A stretch of DNA of 64,000 nucleotides from Alphaproteobacteria bacterium (GTDB lineage Bacteria; Pseudomonadota; Alphaproteobacteria; Oceanibaculales; Oceanibaculaceae), in assembly GCA_018823745.1 (NCBI GenBank), contig JAHJHR010000003.1, positions 124,001 through 188,000 on the forward strand, given 5' to 3'. The notes under the pieces are model-generated. The model was not told the origin of the DNA. It did no database searches and saw nothing but the letters and a program-made list of their open reading frames with translations. Positions 16,100 to 22,582 of the stretch are shown one piece after another; position 1 is the first letter of the stretch, and the number at the start of each line of letters is the position of its first letter. Both the position numbers and the translations under genes were made by a program.

Positions 16100-16647
16100 A
16101 GGTTGTAGCTGCCGTATTCCCGCATGGAACTGGTGAGGAACAACGCCAGCGGATTGGAATCGATGATCCCCAGCAGCAGGAAATCGACCTTTTCGCCGGT
16201 CAGGCTCAGGGGCAGCAGCAGGCGGTCGTAGGTGAACAGGCGGCCTCCGCCCGGCATCTCCACCTGCACCCGGTCGCAGCCGGGCTCACCGGACAGGAAG
16301 GCCTGGCGGTAGCGGTCCACCAGGTAATCGCGATACCAGCCGACGGTGATATCCTCGATATACCGGCCCGCGATATAGCCAAGAGGCGCATTCTCGATTT
16401 CGGAGCCGATAAGGCGCACGAAGATCGATTGGCCTTCGGGGGAAGCTTCGCGCTGTTCCAGCAAAGCCACCCGCGGCCAGACAAAGGCAAATTCCTCCGG
16501 CCTCAGATCGGCATAGGGCAGCCAGCGGTTCTGCCCGCGCGCATAATCCCAATACCGATAGAGCTTATACAGCCGGCCATAGGCGAGAGCGTCAAGCGAC
16601 AACGCTGTCGTGGTAATTTCCGCCTCGATGGTCTGCCGCTGCAGCAT
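16096..16647 (-). CDS. PAS_5-type sensory domain protein (paralogue 1)
   Basis: A 183-residue single-domain protein. The pattern YRYWDYARGQNRWLPYADLRPEEF, VALLEQ, IFVRLIGSEI and LLLPLSLTGE...DFLLLGI matches the small PAS_5 family common in Rhodospirillales. In that family an N-terminal LW/YW...R..LP.R.D..P.E motif precedes a PAS-like ligand-binding core. It has no output domain, so it would act through a partner. Two shorter relatives lie at 17.9-19.0 kb, around the polyamine genes. The stop overlaps that of ygfZ by four bases. The family is fairly sure, the ligand unknown. Confidence 0.75.
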   Translation of the reverse strand: MLQRQTIEAEITTTALSLDALAYGRLYKLYRYWDYARGQNRWLPYADLRPEEFAFVWPRVALLEQREASPEGQSIFVRLIGSEIENAPLGYIAGRYIEDITVGWYRDYLVDRYRQAFLSGEPGCDRVQVEMPGGGRLFTYDRLLLPLSLTGEKVDFLLLGIIDSNPLALFLTSSMREYGSYNL

Positions 16648-16719
16648 CGTCTGTCCGGCCCGTGCGCTTACCCGCCCAGACTGTTCTGGGGCATAAGAGG
16701 GTATTCACGGAATCATAAG

Positions 16720-16890
16720 ATGGAATATTAATCAAAAACTAGAAAAAACTTACTGGAGAGTAAAATAATAGCCGTAAATAAGAGACCCCTCCTTTCCTTT
16801 ACTGAATTATGAAGAATGGCGTTCGGTAGCAATTCAATAAAACTTTATACATTGAAAATTAGGCCCTCCTTTATTCGACAAAGCCGAATC
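16720..16890. other. AT-rich non-coding island
   Basis: The 260-base gap between the PAS gene and aguB contains about 170 bases that are strikingly A/T rich against a GC-rich background. No gene, tRNA or hairpin of note is visible. It lies upstream of the PAS gene (reverse strand) and past the end of the aguB gene, so it most likely carries the PAS gene promoter. Nucleoid-protein binding is also possible. Confidence 0.5.
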
Positions 16891-16907
16891 ATGCCACCTT
16901 GCCTGAC

Positions 16908-17783
16908 TCAGCGCCGGGTTCGCCCATCCAATGTCAGCAGCGGACCATAGAGTTCCGGCCGGCGATCCCGGAAGAAGCCCCAGCCGGCCCGTTCGGCGCG
17001 GATGGCGTTAAGATCGAAGCTGGCCGTCAGGATGGTCTCGTCGGTGCGGTTGGCCTCTGCGACAAGCTGCCCCTTGGGGCTGGCGATGAAGGACGAGCCA
17101 TAGAAGGTGATCGATGCCGCATCGCCCTGTTCCCGGCCGATCCGGTTGCTGGCGACCAGCGGCAGCATGTTGGCTGCCGCATGGCCGCGCATGGTGATGC
17201 GCCAATGCTCCATCGAATCGAGGCTGGAATCCTGCGGCTCGCTGCCGATGGCCGTCGGGTAGAACAGGAAATCAGCGCCCAGCAGCGCCATGGCGCGGGC
17301 CGATTCGGGGAACCACTGGTCCCAGCAGATGGCGCAACCAACCTTGCCGAAGCGGGTATCGAAAACCTTGAATCCGGTATCGCCGGGGTTGAAGTAATAT
17401 TTCTCCTGATAGCCTGGCCCATCCGGAATATGCGACTTGCGGTAGACGCCCAGGATGGCGCCATCGGCATCGATCAGGGCAACCGAATTGAAATAGGCAT
17501 TGTTCGCCCGCTCGAACACGCTGACCGGCAGCACCACGCCCAGCTCGGCCGCCAGCGCCTGCATGCGCTTCACCGTCTCGTTTTCAGCAATCGGTGTCGC
17601 CAGCTGGAACAGCTCCAGCTTCTGGTCGACGCAGAAATACGGCGTCTCGAACAATTCCTGGATCAGGATGATATTGGCCCCGCGCCCGGCCGCCTCGCGC
17701 ACCAGCGCCTCAGCCCTGGCGACATTTGCCGCCTTGTCCCAGGAACAGGCCATTTGCGTGGCGGCAAGGGTGATCTCGCTCAT
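16908..17783 (-). CDS. aguB: N-carbamoylputrescine amidase
   Basis: The 291-residue nitrilase-superfamily enzyme hydrolyses N-carbamoylputrescine to putrescine, CO2 and ammonia. The catalytic triad is visible: Glu in LIQELFETPYF (about 43), Lys in YRKSHIPDGPGYQEKYYF (about 117) and Cys in VGCAICWDQWFPE (about 154). The HIPDGPGYQEKYYF stretch is specific to this subfamily. The start at 17783 (MSEITLAATQM) matches family length; the frame runs open upstream without homology. Agmatine deiminase (aguA) lies 1.2 kb away on the same strand with two PAS genes between them, completing the agmatine route to putrescine. Confidence 0.95.
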   Translation of the reverse strand: MSEITLAATQMACSWDKAANVARAEALVREAAGRGANIILIQELFETPYFCVDQKLELFQLATPIAENETVKRMQALAAELGVVLPVSVFERANNAYFNSVALIDADGAILGVYRKSHIPDGPGYQEKYYFNPGDTGFKVFDTRFGKVGCAICWDQWFPESARAMALLGADFLFYPTAIGSEPQDSSLDSMEHWRITMRGHAAANMLPLVASNRIGREQGDAASITFYGSSFIASPKGQLVAEANRTDETILTASFDLNAIRAERAGWGFFRDRRPELYGPLLTLDGRTRR

Positions 17784-17948
17784 CGGCTTGTCTTTCTCCG
17801 TGGTCAGGCGCTGACCGAAATATGGCCATGTCTCCCGGTGAGGCAACAGGATTTGCCGTCGTAGGAAAGGTATAACCGAGAGAGACAACAAGTTCAGCTT
17901 CGGCTAATGTGTAAATATTGTCTCAAAGACCTTTAATCCAACGTGCCG

Positions 17949-18413
17949 ATGACGAAACCGAAACCGGGTATTTGGGATACGCAGATGGCGGTCGAATCGC
18001 CGCTTCTGCAACAGCTCTACACCCTATGGCTGGACAAGCGGCGCGGCAATCTTCTGCCGGCACGGGCCGATTTCGATCCCATGGAGATGAGGGACTGCCT
18101 GGGCAGCCTCTTCATTGTCGAGACCGTCCCTGACATTGACGATTTTCGTTACAGGCTGATCGGCATCGACATCACCCGGGCCAGCCAGCGCGACAGTACA
18201 GGCAAGCTGATAAGCGAGGTCTTCGGAGATATCGGCCTTGCCTTGTACCGCAAGGTGCGCGACGAGCGCCTGCCGATCCGCGTTTATGGCCCGCTCGACT
18301 GGCTGGGAAGAGATTTTATCGGCTATGAGACCATCATCCTGCCGCTAGCCGATGATGGCCGCGAGGTAAATCGCTTCATCGGCGGCATGGTTTTTCAGAT
18401 CGGCCCCCAATAA
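17949..18413 (+). CDS. PAS_5-type sensory domain protein (paralogue 2)
   Basis: A roughly 154-residue single-domain protein with LYTLWLDKRRGNLLPARADFDPMEMRDCLGSLFIVE, then FRYRLIGIDIT, GPLDWLGRDFIGYETIILPLADDGREVNRFIGG. The same motif order is seen in the next gene, so the two are tandem paralogues. The protein is soluble and has no output domain. The start is uncertain: GTG 17943, ATG 17949 or ATG 17985, none with a good ribosome-binding site. It is divergent from aguB and may be co-regulated with it. Confidence 0.75.
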   Translation: MTKPKPGIWDTQMAVESPLLQQLYTLWLDKRRGNLLPARADFDPMEMRDCLGSLFIVETVPDIDDFRYRLIGIDITRASQRDSTGKLISEVFGDIGLALYRKVRDERLPIRVYGPLDWLGRDFIGYETIILPLADDGREVNRFIGGMVFQIGPQ

Positions 18414-18445
18414 GTCTTTGATACGCCTATCCCTGTTGCAGTTGA

Positions 18446-18461
18446 CGCAATCGTGATTGCG
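18446..18461. promoter_or_regulatory. Palindromic operator candidate between PAS paralogues
   Basis: CGCAATC-GT-GATTGCG, perfect 7-base arms, lies about 70 bases before the likely start of the downstream PAS gene and overlaps a TTGACG -35-like hexamer (18442-18447). This placement fits a repressor or activator site. The protein is unknown. Confidence 0.4.
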
Positions 18462-18531
18462 GCCAATGATCGTAAAAAAAGAGTGGCGCCTAAATATTAG
18501 CGAGTCTTTGCCACCGAAAAGCGAACACATC

Positions 18532-19026
18532 ATGCATGAAAGCCGCCCGATCCAGCCTCTGGGCACAAATGGCAGCTTTGTCGATTACAGCCTCGATTTT
18601 CAGTCGCCTGCTCTGCGCGCCGTTTTTAACCTGTGGCGTGATAAATGGCAGAATGGGCTGCTGCCGGGGCGGGGCGATTTCGACCCCATGGAGATGAAGC
18701 CCTATCTGGGCGATCTTTTCATCGTCGAATCGCTGCCCGAGATCGACAATTTCCGCTACACGCTGATCGGCACCCGGATCACCGGCTGGGTCGGTGTGGA
18801 CAATACCGGGCAACTGGTCGATGCCGTGCTGGGCGAACATACCCGGCTTCTCTATTGCAGCCTGCGCGATGAGGCGCGTGCCGGGCGCGCCTTCGGCCCG
18901 GTCGGCTGGCGCGACAAGGATTTCCTGCGCTACGAGGTGGCAATTCTTCCGCTGTCGGATGACAAGAAGACGGTGAACCGCTTTCTTGGCTGCATGGAGT
19001 TTTTCCTGGCGTCCGATAACACCTAG
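18532..19026 (+). CDS. PAS_5-type sensory domain protein (paralogue 3)
   Basis: A 164-residue relative of the preceding gene. Shared blocks include LLPGRGDFDPMEM, LGDLFIVESLPEIDNFRY, LIGTRITG, then GPVGWRDKDFLRYE and ILPLSDDKKTVNRFLGCMEF. The start may be ATG 18532 or ATG 18466; the shorter form aligns with the paralogue. Its stop shares a CTAG with the stop of the convergent aguA, as the first PAS gene does with ygfZ. A sensory role near the polyamine genes is inferred from position only. Confidence 0.75.
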   Translation: MHESRPIQPLGTNGSFVDYSLDFQSPALRAVFNLWRDKWQNGLLPGRGDFDPMEMKPYLGDLFIVESLPEIDNFRYTLIGTRITGWVGVDNTGQLVDAVLGEHTRLLYCSLRDEARAGRAFGPVGWRDKDFLRYEVAILPLSDDKKTVNRFLGCMEFFLASDNT

Positions 19027-20066
19027 GCAGCGGGTTCCTGCTGGGTGATGCAATGCACCCCGCCGCCGCCCTCGAACAGGATCGTGCCGGGAATGGTGAC
19101 GATCTCCCGCTCCGGAAAAGCCCGCTGTAGCGTGGCGATGGCCGGTGCATCGGCCGGGTCGTCATAAACCGGCAGCACCAGCCCCTGCGGGCCGCCGGGC
19201 GTGCCAGCCAGATAGAAATTCACATAGGACATCGGCAGCCGCCCGCCCGTGGCGTGATCCTCACGCCGGGCCGGCTGCTCGATCTCGACAATTTCCAGCC
19301 GGCGCCCCTGTGCATCGGTGGACGCCTTCAGGATCGCGAGATTGGCCTGCAGGGTTTCGTAATCGCTGTCGGCGGGATCGCGCGTCACCTGCGCCAGAAC
19401 CACGCCGGGCCGGGCGAAGCAGGCGACAGTGTCGATATGCCCATCCGTACCGACCGGCCCGTAATCGCCATCCAGCCCGCCGGGTAGCCAGATCACCTTC
19501 GTGCAGCCGGTGGCGGCGCAGAGTTCCCGTTCGATATCGGCGCGGCCAAGGCCCGGATTGCGATTCGGGTTCGGCACGGTGGTTTCCACCGCCAGCATCG
19601 TGCCCTCGCCATCGACATGGATAGCCCCGCCCTCATTCACCAGGGGGCTGGCATAGCGCGCCAGACCCTCGCGCTGCAGCAGCCAACCGGCCAGGGCGGC
19701 GTCGCGTTCATGCGGCTGGCGGTTGCCCCAGGCGTTGAACACCCAGTCCACCCCGGCCACGCTGCCCGTGCCGTCGATCACGAAGCTGGGGCCGCTGTCA
19801 CGGAACCAGGAATCGTCGAAATCCACCTCGATCACCGTTGCGGCCTCGCCCAGCAGGGCGCGGGCATTGGCAGCATCGGCAGGATTGACCAGCATCGTCA
19901 CCGGCTCGAAGCGGCTGATGGCGCGCACAACCGCAACAAACGCGGCATGCGCCTGCGCGGTGTTCTCGCCCCACAGCCGGTCGCCGACCGGCCAGGCCAT
20001 CCAGCAGCGCCGGTGCGGATGCCATTCGCCGGGCATGTGGAAGCCGTCACGGGCCGGTGTGCTCAC
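19023..20066 (-). CDS. aguA: Agmatine deiminase
   Basis: The 347-residue enzyme converts agmatine to N-carbamoylputrescine. The family signature with the catalytic Cys is at the C-terminus (LFEGGGGVHCITQQEP, Cys near 341). WFRDSGPSFV (about 86-95) and the NPNRNPGLGR and GDYGPVGTDGHID stretches hold the other guanidine-binding and catalytic residues. The GTG start at 20066 overlaps the TGA of the upstream alpha/beta hydrolase gene (GTGA), with GAGGGAGACG upstream, so translation is coupled. It is part of a putrescine module with aguB and the aminotransferase gene. Confidence 0.96.
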   Translation of the reverse strand: MSTPARDGFHMPGEWHPHRRCWMAWPVGDRLWGENTAQAHAAFVAVVRAISRFEPVTMLVNPADAANARALLGEAATVIEVDFDDSWFRDSGPSFVIDGTGSVAGVDWVFNAWGNRQPHERDAALAGWLLQREGLARYASPLVNEGGAIHVDGEGTMLAVETTVPNPNRNPGLGRADIERELCAATGCTKVIWLPGGLDGDYGPVGTDGHIDTVACFARPGVVLAQVTRDPADSDYETLQANLAILKASTDAQGRRLEIVEIEQPARREDHATGGRLPMSYVNFYLAGTPGGPQGLVLPVYDDPADAPAIATLQRAFPEREIVTIPGTILFEGGGGVHCITQQEPAA

Positions 20067-21019
20067 TTTTCGTCTCCCTCATGCTCGGCCAGGAAGGCAT
20101 CTACCGCCTGCCAGAATGCCTGCCGTATATCGTCACGCTCCAGCAGGATTTCATGCTGCGCGTCGGGAAAATCCACCAACGTACACGCCGGCATATGCAG
20201 CGCCAGCCGATGCTGTGCCGGGCTGCGCACGATGCGGTCGCGCCCGGCACTGGCCAGCAGCACGGGCGTGTGGATCGCCGCCGCATAGGCCGGGCTACTC
20301 AGCATGTCCATGCTGTCGAAGGCGCTCTTCAGCCAGGTCCAGGTCGGTCCGCCCAGTGCCAGTTCCTGGTCGCCGCGGATCAGGTCCTTGGTCCGCTCGA
20401 AGCGGTCGGGGTCGCTGGTCAGCGGGTTGCCGACGAAGCGCTTGGTTTCCGGATCATAGGGGCCGGTCCGGGGCACGTAATGGTTCGGCGCCATCTTCGC
20501 CAGAAGCCGGGCGATATACCGGCTGGCCCAGGGCGGAAAATGCCCGGACCAGACATCGATCATCGGCGCCACGGCAATGGCGCAGCGGAACTGGTGCGGC
20601 CTGTCATGCAGCAGCCGCAGCAGATTATGGCCGCCCATGGAATGCCCCAGCGCATAGAGCGGCCCGCCCGCCGCCAGCGGGGCCGCCACCTCGTCGAGAA
20701 GCTGCACGGCATCGGCCTGGAAATGGTCGAAATGCAGCACATGACCCTTGTGCCGGTCCGACAAGGCGCGGTCGGACTTGCCCTGGCCACGCCAGTCCAG
20801 CACCACCACCTGGAAGCCGCGTTGCGTCAGCTCGCCCACCGGCTCCAGATACTTCTCGATGAATTCGGTGAAGCCCGGCAGTACCAGAAAGGTGCCGCGC
20901 GGTTTGACCACCGGAAACACCGCATAGCGCAGCCGGATGCCATCCTCGGCGGTCAGCCATCCGACCCGGCCGCCCGCCGCCTCGATACTGGATAAGTGCA
21001 GGCTAGAGGACACCGACAT
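20063..21019 (-). CDS. Alpha/beta hydrolase, lysophospholipase-like
   Basis: A 318-residue serine hydrolase with a nucleophile elbow GHSMGG (about 128), an oxyanion LPGFTEF region (about 48), VLDWRGQGKS (about 75-84), an Asp in SAGRDRI and a His in DAQHEILLE near the C-terminus. The triad is complete. The form is that of bacterial monoacylglycerol lipases or lysophospholipases (PldB-like). ATG 21019 overlaps the end of the aminotransferase gene by 17 bases, and the stop overlaps aguA. It is therefore the middle gene of a coupled three-gene unit, which is unusual company for a lipase. The substrate is unknown. Confidence 0.85.
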   Translation of the reverse strand: MSVSSSLHLSSIEAAGGRVGWLTAEDGIRLRYAVFPVVKPRGTFLVLPGFTEFIEKYLEPVGELTQRGFQVVVLDWRGQGKSDRALSDRHKGHVLHFDHFQADAVQLLDEVAAPLAAGGPLYALGHSMGGHNLLRLLHDRPHQFRCAIAVAPMIDVWSGHFPPWASRYIARLLAKMAPNHYVPRTGPYDPETKRFVGNPLTSDPDRFERTKDLIRGDQELALGGPTWTWLKSAFDSMDMLSSPAYAAAIHTPVLLASAGRDRIVRSPAQHRLALHMPACTLVDFPDAQHEILLERDDIRQAFWQAVDAFLAEHEGDEK

Positions 21020-22382
21020 CCCGTGCCGTTGCGGTGATCGCGATGCGCGCCTTGTCGACCAGCTCGTCGACCTCGTCACGGGTGATGATCAGCGGCGGCG
21101 AGACGACCATCGTGTCGCGCACGGCGCGCATGACAAGCTGGTTGGCGAAGCAATGGTCGCGGCAGATCGTGCCGGTCGCCCCGACCTTCTCGAAGAAGCT
21201 GCGGGTCTTGCGGTCCTTCACCAGCTCGATGGCGCCGATCAGCCCCATGCTGCGGACCTCGCCGACGATGGGGATATCCTCCAGGCTTTTCAGCTTTTCG
21301 GCGAAATACGGGCCGATATCATCGGCCACCCGCTCGACCAGCCCTTCGCGCTGGATAATGGCAATATTCTCCAGCGCCACGGCGGCCGCCACCGGATGCC
21401 CGGAATAGGTGAAGCCGTGATAGAACTCCGCCCCTTCCTCGATGAAGGTGGTCGCCACCCGGTCACCAACCATGACGGCGGAAATCGGCTGGTAGCCCGA
21501 GGACATGCCCTTCGCGATGGGCATCAGATCGGGCTGGATGTCGAAGCTGTCGCAACCGAACCAGCGTCCGGTGCGCCCGAAGCCGCAGATCACCTCGTCA
21601 GCGATCAGCAGGATGCCGTATTCGCGGCAGATGCGCTGGATTTCCGGAAAATAGCTCATCGGCGGGATGATCACGCCGCCGGCGCCCTGGATTGGCTCGG
21701 CAATGAACGCCGCCACATTGTCCGGGCCGATATGCTGGATCGCTGCTTCCAGCTTCTGCGCTGCCGCCACCCCGAATTCCTCCGGCGTCATATTGGCGCC
21801 GTCGCGGAACTGGTAGGGCGGGTCGATATGGTGGAAGCCCGGCAGCGGCAGATCGCCCTGGCTGTGCATCGCGCTCATCCCGCACAGGCTGACCGAGGCC
21901 ATGGTGGAGCCGTGATAGCCATATTCCCGGCTGATGATGGTCTTGCGCTTCGGCTGGCCTTTCAGGTTCCAGTAGTGCCGCACCATGCGCACGATGGTGT
22001 CATTCGCCTCCGACCCGGAATTGGCGAAGAACACATGGTTCAGCCCGGCCGGCGTCACTTCGACCAGCTTTGCCGCCAGATCGGTCGCCGGGATATTCGT
22101 AGTCTTGAAGAAGCTGTTGTAGAAGGGCAACTCCATCATCTGGCTGTAGGCGGCGTCGGCCAGCTCCTTGCGGCCATAGCCGACATTCACGCACCACAGC
22201 CCGGCCATGCCGTCGAGGATCCGGTTGCCCTCGGAATCCCAGATATAACAGCCCTCGGCGCGGGTGATGATGCGCGTGCCCTCGCGGGCCAGGCTCTTGT
22301 GGTCGGTGAAGGGGTGCAGATGATGCGCGGCGTCGCGCTGCTGGTAGGTCTTGGTGTCGATGGTGGGATGGACGGCGTTCAT
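21003..22382 (-). CDS. Putrescine/polyamine--pyruvate aminotransferase (SpuC-like)
   Basis: The 459-residue class III PLP aminotransferase has GMAGLWCVNVGYGR (about 58), the FFANSGSEANDTIVRMV phosphate loop (about 117), YHGSTMASVS (about 155), LLIADEVICGFGRTGRWFG (about 265), and the Schiff-base Lys in PIAKGMSSGYQPI (about 293). This pattern is that of SpuC/polyamine:pyruvate aminotransferases, which begin putrescine breakdown. It heads a unit with an alpha/beta hydrolase and agmatine deiminase, linking putrescine formation and use. ATG 22382 has CGGAG about eleven bases upstream; the longer frame has no support. A TATAAT lies 85 bases upstream. Confidence 0.88.
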   Translation of the reverse strand: MNAVHPTIDTKTYQQRDAAHHLHPFTDHKSLAREGTRIITRAEGCYIWDSEGNRILDGMAGLWCVNVGYGRKELADAAYSQMMELPFYNSFFKTTNIPATDLAAKLVEVTPAGLNHVFFANSGSEANDTIVRMVRHYWNLKGQPKRKTIISREYGYHGSTMASVSLCGMSAMHSQGDLPLPGFHHIDPPYQFRDGANMTPEEFGVAAAQKLEAAIQHIGPDNVAAFIAEPIQGAGGVIIPPMSYFPEIQRICREYGILLIADEVICGFGRTGRWFGCDSFDIQPDLMPIAKGMSSGYQPISAVMVGDRVATTFIEEGAEFYHGFTYSGHPVAAAVALENIAIIQREGLVERVADDIGPYFAEKLKSLEDIPIVGEVRSMGLIGAIELVKDRKTRSFFEKVGATGTICRDHCFANQLVMRAVRDTMVVSPPLIITRDEVDELVDKARIAITATARDVGVL

Positions 22383-22466
22383 GCGGCATGCTCCGGCGCT
22401 GAGAGGGGAGTGTTTTGCCCGCATTCCGGTAGGAAACGGGCGCTGGATACACACCAAGCGCTACGG

Positions 22467-22472
22467 ATTATA
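22467..22472 (-). promoter_or_regulatory. TATAAT -10 element for the polyamine operon
   Basis: The reverse strand reads a perfect TATAAT 85 bases before the aminotransferase start, within CGGAT-N8-ATCCG (a 5-bp dyad). No strong -35 is seen at 17 bases, so the promoter may need an activator. It would drive the aminotransferase-hydrolase-aguA unit. Confidence 0.45.
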
Positions 22473-22525
22473 ACCGATCCGGGCACACAGGATCAGCAAC
22501 TCACCCTGCAGATTGGCCGGCCTGT

Positions 22526-22554
22526 CGGTATGGAAACGATTGCGATGCATACCG
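22526..22554. promoter_or_regulatory. CGGTATG-N15-CATACCG inverted repeat
   Basis: Perfect 7-base arms (22526-22532 and 22548-22554), centres 22 bases apart, lie about 60 bases upstream of the TATAAT of the polyamine operon. Such spacing over two helix turns is typical of a dimeric regulator site. The regulator is unknown. Confidence 0.45.
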
Positions 22555-22582
22555 GATAGTATAGCGGCTGACTTCCGGTTTG

